Shown: positions 1 through 7,899 of the stretch, piece after piece | Position numbering within the stretch: the stretch's first letter is position 1 | Layout: every line of letters starts with the position of its first letter | Source: Sandaracinaceae bacterium | GTDB lineage: Bacteria; Myxococcota_A; Polyangia; Polyangiales; JADJQN01 | NCBI GenBank assembly: GCA_016712745.1 | Contig: JADJQN010000003.1 | Span: forward strand, 1-64,000 | DNA length: 64,000 nucleotides | Reading direction: 5' to 3' | Program-made: the position numbers and the translations under genes | Notes under the pieces: model-generated | Told to the model about the DNA's origin: nothing | The model's input: only the letters and a program-made list of their open reading frames with translations | The model's database searches: none

Positions 1-1222
<1,222 letters not shown>

Positions 1223-1379
1223 GTCCGAGACTCCTAGCTGAGCGCGATAAAGGCGCGCTCAAAAAAACCAAACTACAAACTGCGAGAACGAGAGAACTAA
1301 AACTTTAGAAAAAGGTGAAGTCACAGCGCCGGAGACACCTCTCCCACGCCGTGACTTGCAGTCACCTAAGCTGCTTTGA

Positions 1380-1439
1380 GCCCGCCGCATCCACACCAAG
1401 CCGGGGTGGCTGGGTGGGGGTGCGGGAGGGGCGGCGGGC
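1380..1439 (-). promoter_or_regulatory. rplL-rpoB intergenic hairpin (candidate attenuator or processing site)
   Basis: A 9-base arm at 1380-1388 pairs perfectly with 1431-1439 (GCCCGCCGC / GCGGCGGGC), immediately after the rplL stop. Inside the loop a smaller CCAC...GTGG hairpin forms. There is no clear U run. In enterobacteria the rplL-rpoB spacer carries an attenuator and an RNase III site that set the ribosomal-protein to polymerase ratio; by position this hairpin is a candidate equivalent. That role is inference. Confidence 0.5.
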
Positions 1440-1444
1440 GGCCT

Positions 1445-1828
1445 TCACTTAATAGTGACCTTCGCTCCTGCCTCTTCGAGCTGCTTCTTAAGATTGTCAG
1501 CTTCAGCCTTCGAGAGGCCTTCCTTGAGCATCTTGGGAGCTGCTTCGACGAGGGTCTTCGCCTCGGCAAGGCCGAGCTGCGTGATCTCGCGAACGACCTT
1601 AATGACGTTGATCTTCTTGTCGCCCGAGCTCGTGAGCTCGACCGAGAACTCCGTCTGCTCTGCTGCTGCGGGAGCTGCTGCTGCTCCGCCGCCGCCACCA
1701 CCGGCAACTGCCACCGGAGCTGCCGAAACGCCCCACGCCTCTTCGAGTGCCTTCACAAGGCCTGAAACCTCGAGGACCGTCCAGCTGCTGAGCTCCGTCA
1801 CCAATTGTTCTTGCGTCATAGATGCCAT
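1445..1828 (-). CDS. rplL: 50S ribosomal protein L7/L12
   Basis: L7/L12 forms the flexible ribosomal stalk that recruits elongation-factor GTPases. The 127-residue product has the N-terminal dimerisation region (about 1-35), an Ala/Gly-rich hinge (about 36-58) and the globular C-terminal domain with GLAEAKTLVEAAPKMLKEG. The length is normal. The start MASMTQEQL is preceded by GGAG eight bases upstream. It lies 51 bases downstream of rplJ, whose product L10 anchors it, so the pair is co-transcribed. Identification is certain. Confidence 0.98.
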   Translation of the reverse strand: MASMTQEQLVTELSSWTVLEVSGLVKALEEAWGVSAAPVAVAGGGGGGAAAAPAAAEQTEFSVELTSSGDKKINVIKVVREITQLGLAEAKTLVEAAPKMLKEGLSKAEADNLKKQLEEAGAKVTIK

Positions 1829-1879
1829 GATTGATTCTCCAAAATTTTCTAACCGCTACGAGCGGGTTAATCTGTTGTC

Positions 1880-2425
1880 TTACTTGTTGAGTTTGGTCTC
1901 TTGTGCAGAGAGCACGTACGCGAGGTTCTGAGCGGGAGCCGCCAAGACACGCACCAACGACTGGGCCGGAGCAAGAAGTGTTGCGAGCAACATCGAACGG
2001 ATTTCGTTCTTGCCAGGCATGGTTGCCAAGGTCGCTTCGACCGCGGCGCCATTCATTACGGCGGTCTCGAGGACGCCACACTTGATCTTCAGCTTTTCGT
2101 TTTTCTCTTCGGCCTTGCGGAAAGCCTTGATGACTTTCGCAGCGGCACTCGGATCTTCGTAGCTGAAGGCAAGTCCGGACGGACCCTTCAAGAATGCATA
2201 GAGCTCTTTGTTGTTCTCGAGAGCGGTGCCCTTGAGCGCCTGCTTTACGAGAGTGTTCTTGGCGACGAGGTAACCCACGCCTGCCTTACGGAATTCAACG
2301 CGAAGGGCCGTAACCATTTCGACGTCGACGCCGGTGTAGTCAAGGACGACCGTTGCGGTCGCCTTCGCGAACTGTTCGCGAAGAGCGGCTACTTCGCTCA
2401 CCTTGGTTTGCATGTTCGCGTTCAT
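1880..2425 (-). CDS. rplJ: 50S ribosomal protein L10
   Basis: L10 is the base of the L7/L12 stalk and in many bacteria represses its own operon. The 181-residue product (MNANMQTKVSEVAALREQF) has the family features ATVVLDYTGVDVEMVTALR and the KNTLVKQALKGT motif, and an extended C-terminal L12-binding helix. An AGGAGG Shine-Dalgarno lies four bases before the ATG. The ATG overlaps the rplA stop (ATGA), so there is no separate leader that could hold the usual L10-binding structure; translation is probably coupled to rplA. This arrangement is unusual. Confidence 0.97.
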   Translation of the reverse strand: MNANMQTKVSEVAALREQFAKATATVVLDYTGVDVEMVTALRVEFRKAGVGYLVAKNTLVKQALKGTALENNKELYAFLKGPSGLAFSYEDPSAAAKVIKAFRKAEEKNEKLKIKCGVLETAVMNGAAVEATLATMPGKNEIRSMLLATLLAPAQSLVRVLAAPAQNLAYVLSAQETKLNK

Positions 2426-3129
2426 GCTTCCTCCTGCGCGTTAGCGATCGACATCGGGTCGATCTTCACGCCAGCGCCCATGGTGCTGGAAATCGTGATG
2501 CTACGGAGGTAGGCGCCTTTGGCGGTCGACGGCTTTGCCTTGACGAGCGCAGCGAGAAGCTCGCGCACGTTTTCAGCAAGGGCGTTGTCAGCGAAAGACT
2601 TCTTGCCAACCGGAACGTGCACGACGCCTGCTTTTTCGACGCGGAACTCGACCTTACCGGCCTTCGCTTCACGTACGGCTTTCGCAACGTCTGCAGTCAC
2701 GGTGCCAACCTTCGGGTTGGGCATGAGACCACGCGGACCGAGCACGCGACCGAGGCGACCTCCTTGACCCATCATGTCGGGTGAAGCGAGTACCGTGTCG
2801 AACTCGCACCAGCCTTCGTTTACCTTTGCGACTCGATCGTCGGCACCGACATGGTCGGCTCCGGCGGCGGTCGCTTCCGCAGCTTTCTCGCCCTTCGCAA
2901 AGACAAGCACTCGGGTTGTTTTTCCGGTGCCGTGCGGCAACACGAGAGCGCCGCGAACCATTTGGTCCGCATGCTTCGGATTGACGCCTAGACGCACTGC
3001 CAAGTCGACGCTCTCGTCGAACTTTGCGAATGCCGTCTTCTTTACGAGAGAGCAGGCTTCGTCTACGGAATAACGCTTAGCTGCATCGACGAGCTCGATT
3101 GCGGCTTTGCGCTTTTTTCCTGCTTTCAT
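2422..3129 (-). CDS. rplA: 50S ribosomal protein L1
   Basis: L1 binds 23S rRNA at the exit-site stalk and is a translational repressor of its own operon in several bacteria. The 235-residue product starts MKAGKKRKAA and carries the L1 signatures LPHGTGKTTRVLVFAKG, GPRGLMPNPKVGTV and GKVEFRVEKAGVVHVPVGK. The ATG at 3129 was chosen over one five codons upstream because AGGAGG sits just before it. It is separated from rplK by 173 bases and overlaps rplJ by four. Confidence 0.98.
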   Translation of the reverse strand: MKAGKKRKAAIELVDAAKRYSVDEACSLVKKTAFAKFDESVDLAVRLGVNPKHADQMVRGALVLPHGTGKTTRVLVFAKGEKAAEATAAGADHVGADDRVAKVNEGWCEFDTVLASPDMMGQGGRLGRVLGPRGLMPNPKVGTVTADVAKAVREAKAGKVEFRVEKAGVVHVPVGKKSFADNALAENVRELLAALVKAKPSTAKGAYLRSITISSTMGAGVKIDPMSIANAQEEA

Positions 3130-3302
3130 CGTTCCTCCTGTCAACTGCTGGGACTTCCAGCATGTCTCCCACCCGTGGTTCTCAAGGGGTGGTGTGGAGC
3201 CTCTTCGATGAACGGAACCATTCCGCGCACCGGAGAACCACAGCCATCGAGTTGCAACGCAACCCTCCGGCCAAAATCAGTGTGTTCAGTCGACGATGGT
3301 CA
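3130..3302 (-). promoter_or_regulatory. rplK-rplA spacer with two hairpins (candidate regulatory leader)
   Basis: This 173-base gap is long for a ribosomal-protein operon in which the next genes overlap. Two hairpins are visible: CCACCC (3169-3174) with GGGTGG (3187-3192), and GCTGG/CCAGC (arms in 3147-3161) just before the rplA Shine-Dalgarno. L1 is a known mRNA-binding autorepressor, so an L1 operator or an internal promoter is possible. No L1 site was recognised with certainty. Confidence 0.35.
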
Positions 3303-3743
3303 TCAATCTACAATTTCCACGCCCATCGACTTCGCCGTTCCCGCGATGCTGTGCATGGCAGTCTCGATCGACGCAGCATTCATATCGACGATTTTCATCT
3401 CGGCGATCTTCTTGATCTGCGCCTGGGTGATCTTTCCGACCTTGTCTTTGTTCGGACGCTTCGAGCCCGAGCCCGGCTTTTTGCCAAGCGACATGCCGAT
3501 TTCCTTCTTGATCAGAATGGCCGCAGGCGGCGTCTTCGTGATGAAGGTAAACGAACGATCGGAGTAAACCGTGATCACGACCGGAATGATCATTCCGTCT
3601 TGACCCTGGGTCTTCGCATTGAACTCCTTGCAGAAGCCCATGATGTTTACGCCGTGCTGACCTAGCGCGGGACCAACCGGCGGAGACGGGTTTGCTTTGC
3701 CAGCGGGGAGCTGGAGCTTGATTTGGCCTGTGATTTTTTTCAT
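3303..3743 (-). CDS. rplK: 50S ribosomal protein L11
   Basis: L11 binds the GTPase-associated region of 23S rRNA. The 146-residue product has the full family pattern: MKKITGQIKLQLPAGKANP at the start, PPVGPALGQHGVNIMGFCKEF, and the C-terminal RNA-binding domain with GKITQAQIKKIAEMK and NAASIETAMHSIAGTAKSMG. The length is normal. The start codon overlaps the nusG stop by four bases, so nusG-rplK are translationally coupled. Confidence 0.98.
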   Translation of the reverse strand: MKKITGQIKLQLPAGKANPSPPVGPALGQHGVNIMGFCKEFNAKTQGQDGMIIPVVITVYSDRSFTFITKTPPAAILIKKEIGMSLGKKPGSGSKRPNKDKVGKITQAQIKKIAEMKIVDMNAASIETAMHSIAGTAKSMGVEIVD

Positions 3744-4273
3744 ACCGTCTTCTCCACCTGTCCGTAATCAAGCTCGACCGGCGTCGCGCGTCCGAAGATG
3801 GACACGAGAACGCGGACCTTCTGCTTGTCCGGCTTCACTTCTTCGATTGTTCCAGTGAAATTCGCGAACGCGCCGTCGACGACGCGTACATGATCGCCTG
3901 CATCAAACACGACGCGAGGTTTCGGCTTGGCAGCGCCTTCGGCGACCTGCTGAGCAATGACGTTGATCTCGGGATCCGGAACCGGCGTCGGATGACGTCC
4001 GCCCACGAAGCCGCTGACCTTCGGAGTGTCCTTGACGAGATGCCAAGTGCGCTCGTTGAGATCCATCGAAACGAAGATGTATCCCGGGTAGAAATTGCGG
4101 CTGGTCACGCGCTTGGAACCGCCGCGGTTCTCTTGCACGTTTTCCTTCGGGATCAGGATCTCGCCGAAGTACTGCTCCATCGCGTTTTGCTTAATGCGCT
4201 CTTCGAGCGAGAGCTTAACTTTGCCCTCGTAACCCGAATAAGCCTGGATGACGTACCACTTCTTGCCGGTCAT
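3740..4273 (-). CDS. nusG: Transcription termination/antitermination protein NusG
   Basis: NusG binds RNA polymerase and links it to Rho or to the leading ribosome. The 177-residue product starts MTGKKWYVIQAYSGYEGKV (NGN domain, about 1-120, with SRNFYPGYIFVSMDL and VSGFVGG), followed by a KOW domain with FDAGDHVRVVDGAFANFTG. The start at 4273 is preferred to an in-frame one 18 codons upstream because the NGN domain begins there and secE ends eight bases before it. Length and domain order are normal. Confidence 0.97.
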   Translation of the reverse strand: MTGKKWYVIQAYSGYEGKVKLSLEERIKQNAMEQYFGEILIPKENVQENRGGSKRVTSRNFYPGYIFVSMDLNERTWHLVKDTPKVSGFVGGRHPTPVPDPEINVIAQQVAEGAAKPKPRVVFDAGDHVRVVDGAFANFTGTIEEVKPDKQKVRVLVSIFGRATPVELDYGQVEKTV

Positions 4274-4281
4274 ACGGAGCC

Positions 4282-4776
4282 CTAACCCTTCGTCGTTCCG
4301 TAGATCAGATCGGTAACCGCCGACCAAACCGAATCGAACACGCCCATCGCGATGGCCGCGACGACCGAAAACACAATCACAACAACCGTCGAGGTCGACG
4401 TTTCAGCGCGCGTCGGCCAGCTTACCTTGGAGAGCTCAGTGCCAACTTCGTGCGCGAGCCGGTTAACCTTCTCGTTGCGGTATAGCAAAAACGCGCCAAA
4501 CGCCCCGAGCACGATCGCAGCGCCGATGACGATCGACGTATTCGGCTCGCCGAACTGATTCCACACCAAGACACCCGTCTTGTTGATGATCCAGACGAAC
4601 AAGCCCGCGGCGAGCAAGAACGCGCCTTGGACGTAGCGCTCTACGCCAAATGCAGAAGCAATCGAAACGTTGCTAGCGGCGATTTCCTCGTTCGAGAGAT
4701 CCTGAGCGGATGCCTCTTGCGACTCTTCGTCTAGCGACTTCTCGTTCGGTTCGTCGTTGTGTTGATCCGCGTCCAT
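4282..4776 (-). CDS. secE: Preprotein translocase subunit SecE
   Basis: SecE stabilises SecY in the inner-membrane Sec channel. The 164-residue product is long for the family. It has an acidic, low-complexity N-terminus (MDADQHNDEPNEKSLDEESQ, about 1-45), two extra membrane segments (about 49-66 and 82-99), and then the conserved SecE core with EVGTELSKVSWPTRAET and a final membrane helix. This is the three-helix arrangement also found in Escherichia coli. It sits between tRNA-Trp and nusG, as in many proteobacteria. Confidence 0.95.
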   Translation of the reverse strand: MDADQHNDEPNEKSLDEESQEASAQDLSNEEIAASNVSIASAFGVERYVQGAFLLAAGLFVWIINKTGVLVWNQFGEPNTSIVIGAAIVLGAFGAFLLYRNEKVNRLAHEVGTELSKVSWPTRAETSTSTVVVIVFSVVAAIAMGVFDSVWSAVTDLIYGTTKG

Positions 4777-4849
4777 CGTGTTCTTTCCGACTGCTTGTTC
4801 TTTCCGACTGCTCGACTACTAACTTCCTGCGGGGGGCCGACTTCTTCAG

Positions 4850-4922
4850 CAGGCCAGGAGGGATTCGAACCCACAACCCGCGGATTTGGAATCCGCTGCT
4901 CTACCGTTGGAGCTACTGGCCT
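4850..4922 (-). tRNA. tRNA-Trp (anticodon CCA)
   Basis: The minus strand folds into a 73-base cloverleaf: AGGCCAG acceptor paired with CTGGCCT, D arm AGCTCCAACGGTAGAGC, anticodon loop ATTCCAAAT reading CCA, and T arm GTGGGTTCGAATCCC. The discriminator is G, as expected for tRNA-Trp. The 3' CCA is not encoded. It lies between rpmG and secE. Confidence 0.96.
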
Positions 4923-4928
4923 TCACAT

Positions 4929-5050
4929 GCAAACTTGGCGGTTTCCCCGATCCGCGGCTTACGTCCTCGACTCAATCAGTCATGGGCAAGAGCCCATTCC
5001 TTCAATCGTCTCCGGGCGCGCTCGCGCCTCGGGGAAACTGCCAAGTTTGC
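4929..5050. repeat. 122-base imperfect palindrome with internal hairpins between rpmG and tRNA-Trp
   Basis: A 21-base arm at 4929-4949 is complementary to 5030-5050 except for one position, which is a G-U pair if the plus strand is transcribed and an A-C mismatch if the minus strand is. The loop holds two perfect hairpins: ATGGGC-AAGA-GCCCAT at 4982-4997 and a GGCGC/GCGCC hairpin just before the right arm. The whole fills the gap between rpmG and tRNA-Trp. It could be a processing or termination structure, or a mobile palindromic element. Confidence 0.75.
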
Positions 5051-5054
5051 TAAC

Positions 5055-5213
5055 TCATTTCGATTCTTTGTGCTCCGTGTGCGCTTTGCAGGTCGAACAA
5101 AACTTCTTCAAGGCTAGGCGTTGTTGGTCGACGCCGATTTTTTTGGCTTTGGTCGTTCGGTAGTTACGCGCACCGCACTTCGTGCATGCAAGTGCGATGC
5201 GCTCACGTTCCAT
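5055..5213 (-). CDS. rpmG: 50S ribosomal protein L33 (short gene)
   Basis: The 52-residue product starts MERERIALACTKCGARNYRT and ends KAHTEHKESK. It has the L33 zinc-ribbon pairs CTKC (10-13) and CSTC (39-42), so it is the zinc-binding form. The ATG overlaps the last base of the tuf stop codon (TAATG), giving tight coupling to tuf. L33 beside tuf, tRNA-Trp and secE is a common bacterial order. The length is normal for the family. Identification is firm. Confidence 0.96.
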   Translation of the reverse strand: MERERIALACTKCGARNYRTTKAKKIGVDQQRLALKKFCSTCKAHTEHKESK

Positions 5214-6403
5214 TACTCGAGGATCTTCGTGACGATGCCGGCGCCGACGGTGCGGCCGCCTTCACGAATCGCGAAGCGCTGCTTCTCTTCGAGAGCAACG
5301 AGCGAGATGAGCTCAACGACAATCTTCACGTTGTCGCCCGGCATGACCATCTTCACTTCTTCAGGAAGAGTGATGGTTCCCGTGACGTCCGTCGTGCGCA
5401 TGTAGAACTGCGGACGGTAGTTGGTGAAGAACGGCTTATGACGACCGCCCTCTTCCTTCTTCAAGACGTACACTTCGCCTTCAAACTTCTTGTGCGTCTT
5501 GACGGAGCCGGGCTTGCAGAGAACCTGTCCGCGCTCGACGTCGTCCTTTTCAACACCACGCAACAAGGTGCCGAGGTTGTCGCCTGCTTGGCCCTGGTCG
5601 ACCAACTTGCGGAACATTTCCACGCCCGTGACCGTCGTCTTGCGCGGCTCGCGAAGACCCAAGATTTCGACGTCTTCGCCGACCTTGATCAAACCGCGCT
5701 CCACACGACCGGTGACAACCGTGCCGCGGCCCTTGATCGAGAACACGTCTTCGATAGCCATCAAGAACGGCTTATCGACATCGCGAACCGGATCGGGGAT
5801 CCATGAATCCACGGCGTCCATCAACTCGATGACCGACTTCTCGCCAGCCGGATCTCCCTGAAGGGCCTTCAACGCGCTGACGCGCTTGACCGGAACTTTG
5901 TCGCCGTCGAACTGGTACTTGTTGAGAAGGTCGCGAACTTCCATTTCAACGAGCTCAAGAAGATCCGGATCATCCACTGCGTCAACCTTGTTGAGCGCAA
6001 CGATGAGCTGCGGCACGCCGACCTGGCGAGCAAGAAGAACGTGCTCCTTGGTCTGCGGCATCGGGCCGTCGGGAGCACTGACGACGAGAATAGCGCCGTC
6101 CATCTGAGCTGCACCGGTGATCATGTTCTTGATGTAATCGGCGTGGCCGGGGCAATCGACGTGCGCGTAGTGACGCTTGGGCGTCTCGTACTCGACGTGG
6201 CTCACGGCAATCGTGACGATCTTCGAGTCATCGCGAACCGTGCCGCCCTTGGCGATATCGGCATACGAGATTTCCTTGCCGCCATTGGTCTTGGCCATGA
6301 CCTTGCTGATTGCTGCTGTCAGCGTGGTCTTGCCGTGATCGATGTGACCGATCGTGCCGACGTTGACGTGGGGCTTGTTACGGTTGAATTTCTCTTTGGC
6401 CAT
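5213..6403 (-). CDS. tuf: Elongation factor Tu
   Basis: EF-Tu delivers aminoacyl-tRNA to the ribosome as a GTP complex. The 396-residue product has the G motifs GHIDHGKT (G1), DCPGH (G3) and NKVD (G4), the ISYADIAKGGTVRDDS effector region, and domains 2 and 3 ending VGAGIVTKILE. Start MAKEKFNRNKPHVNVGTIGH is standard and GGAG lies ten bases upstream. It follows four tRNA genes in the same order as the Escherichia coli thrU-tyrU-glyT-thrT-tufB operon. Confidence 0.99.
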   Translation of the reverse strand: MAKEKFNRNKPHVNVGTIGHIDHGKTTLTAAISKVMAKTNGGKEISYADIAKGGTVRDDSKIVTIAVSHVEYETPKRHYAHVDCPGHADYIKNMITGAAQMDGAILVVSAPDGPMPQTKEHVLLARQVGVPQLIVALNKVDAVDDPDLLELVEMEVRDLLNKYQFDGDKVPVKRVSALKALQGDPAGEKSVIELMDAVDSWIPDPVRDVDKPFLMAIEDVFSIKGRGTVVTGRVERGLIKVGEDVEILGLREPRKTTVTGVEMFRKLVDQGQAGDNLGTLLRGVEKDDVERGQVLCKPGSVKTHKKFEGEVYVLKKEEGGRHKPFFTNYRPQFYMRTTDVTGTITLPEEVKMVMPGDNVKIVVELISLVALEEKQRFAIREGGRTVGAGIVTKILE

Positions 6404-6476
6404 CTCGTATCTCCGTGCGTCGTGTCAGTTACTGCGTGTCAAAGTCGTCATGCCGTGATGTCGTGGGGGTTACTTG

Positions 6477-6548
6477 AGCCCAGGATGAGGATTGAACTCA
6501 CGACCTCCCCCTTACCAAGGGGGTGCTCTGCCACTGAGCTACCTGGGC
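6477..6548 (-). tRNA. tRNA-Thr (anticodon GGT)
   Basis: A 72-base cloverleaf: GCCCAGG acceptor paired with CCTGGGC, D arm AGCTCAGTGGCAGAGC, anticodon stem CCCCC/GGGGG around TTGGTAA (anticodon GGT), and T arm GTGAGTTCAATCCTCAT. The discriminator is T and the CCA end is not encoded. It is the last tRNA before tuf. Confidence 0.95.
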
Positions 6549-6623
6549 GTTAGTCGTCGTTAGAGCAGTGCGGCTAAGTCGTGTCCTTATATAGAGCGAG
6601 CGATCTCAAACATTGAAACTCGG

Positions 6624-6696
6624 AGCGGGAGACCGGGTTCGAACCGGCGACATTCAGCTTGGAAGGCTGACGCTCTACCAACTGAGCTACTCCCGC
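6624..6696 (-). tRNA. tRNA-Gly (anticodon TCC)
   Basis: A 73-base cloverleaf: GCGGGAG acceptor paired with CTCCCGC, D arm AGCTCAGTTGGTAGAGC, anticodon stem TCAGC/GCTGA around CTTCCAA (anticodon TCC), and T arm GCCGGTTCGAACCCGGT. The discriminator is T, as in other glycine tRNAs. The CCA end is not encoded. It lies between the tyrosine and GGT threonine tRNAs. Confidence 0.96.
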
Positions 6697-6722
6697 AGTG
6701 CTGTGGCTATTGTTGTCCGGGG

Positions 6723-6804
<82 letters not shown>

Positions 6805-6856
6805 GGAATCTATAAGTTATTCTCCGTTTTTACGTTTTCCCGCCAGGCCTGATCTG

Positions 6857-6928
6857 AGCTGGCGATGGGAATCGAACCCGCAACCACCCGCTTACAAAGC
6901 GGGTGCTCTACCATTGAGCTACGCCAGC
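6857..6928 (-). tRNA. tRNA-Thr (anticodon TGT)
   Basis: A 72-base cloverleaf: GCTGGCG acceptor paired with CGCCAGC, D arm AGCTCAATGGTAGAGC, anticodon stem CCCGC/GCGGG around TTTGTAA (anticodon TGT), and T arm GCGGGTTCGATTCCCAT. The CCA end is not encoded. It is the first gene of the tRNA-tuf operon, so the promoter should lie in 6929-7030; no clear -35/-10 pair was recognised there. Confidence 0.95.
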
Positions 6929-7134
6929 CTTAGCGAACGAGAGGTCTAAAAAACTCTATTTTCGCCCTCGAATTGCAAAATTGCGGACACACGTCCGCCC
7001 TTCAGCGACACGAGGGCGCGTTATGTACGACTCGCCCCTTCCCCTGTCAAGCAAGTACCCGGCCAAAACGGATCACGGATGACTCCGGGCCGCGAAAACC
7101 TTGGGCCGGCATCACTAATCGGGGGGTGCGTCCT

Positions 7135-7148
7135 GTCTCAGCTGAGAC
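7135..7148. promoter_or_regulatory. 14-base perfect palindrome upstream of a response regulator
   Basis: GTCTCAGCTGAGAC is a perfect 14-base dyad, 51 bases before the likely start of the response regulator at 7200. It lies in the divergent spacer facing the tRNA-tuf operon. Position and symmetry suit an operator for a dimeric regulator, possibly the gene's own LuxR-type product; that is inference. Confidence 0.4.
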
Positions 7149-7199
7149 ATCGACTGAACTGTCGTGTATAAACTTTGCACAAGTACAGGGGATGGCAAG

Positions 7200-7868
7200 G
7201 TGGGGCCTGAACAAGTGCCGTCGAGTCCCCCTGATGCGGCGGTCAGTCCGCATCAAGGGCGTTTTCTCCTACTCGAAGACGATCCATCAGTCGCGCGCCC
7301 TCTCTCGCGCGTCGTCGAGATGCACCGTCGCGCCGTGGTTGCCGCCACCATCGCCGACGCCAAGGCCATGTTTGGCCAAGAGCAATTCAGCGCCGTGATC
7401 CTGGACGAGAACCTGCCTGACGGCTCCGGGCTGTCGTGGCTTGCCGAACTTCGCGAGCAAGGCTGGTTCGGCCCGGTGCTCATGCTTACGGGTAAGTTTG
7501 CCCGTGACGTCGCAAACCGGGCCCAGGCACTCGACGCCCAATGCGTGTTCAAACCGGCCGAACCGGACAACATCACCCTCTTCATTGAACATGTCGTCGA
7601 GCGCGAGAAGGCGATCGCTGAACGCCTCGAGTCGGCGATAAAAAGCCTCGTGGACACGCACAAGTGCACGCGACGCGAAACCGACGCGCTGCGCGCTGCG
7701 TGCTCGGGTGTGCCCCGCGCCGACCTGCACAAGATTCTGGGCGTGACGGAAAACACCGCCAAGACGCAAGTGCGCTCTCTACTTAAGCGCGTCAAAGAGA
7801 AGAGCATCGACGACGTCGTGCAGCGCGTGCTGCGCCAAGTGCTCGCTGACATTCCCCGTCGTCGCTAA
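7200..7868 (+). CDS. Response regulator with LuxR-type DNA-binding domain
   Basis: This is a two-component output protein. Residues about 20-140 form a receiver with the acidic pair in LLLEDDP, the phospho-acceptor Asp near residue 69 (VILDENLPDGSG), Thr in MLTGK (about 97) and Lys in VFKP (about 118). Residues 156-222 look like a helix-turn-helix of the LuxR/GerE kind (CTRRETDALRAACSG, LGVTENTAKTQVRSLLKR). The GTG at 7200 is preferred to the GTG twelve codons upstream because AGGGGA lies seven bases before it. No kinase is in the same transcription unit; the partner may be one of the hybrid kinases that follow. Confidence 0.82.
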   Translation: MGPEQVPSSPPDAAVSPHQGRFLLLEDDPSVARPLSRVVEMHRRAVVAATIADAKAMFGQEQFSAVILDENLPDGSGLSWLAELREQGWFGPVLMLTGKFARDVANRAQALDAQCVFKPAEPDNITLFIEHVVEREKAIAERLESAIKSLVDTHKCTRRETDALRAACSGVPRADLHKILGVTENTAKTQVRSLLKRVKEKSIDDVVQRVLRQVLADIPRRR

Positions 7869-7899
7869 CTCATCGTCGACGAAGACCGGTTGGTCTGAG

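Noticed and set aside
5186..5806. A 206-codon open frame on the plus strand antisense to tuf
   Set aside because: It is the mirror of EF-Tu codon bias in a GC-rich genome. The protein has no family pattern and tuf is certain.
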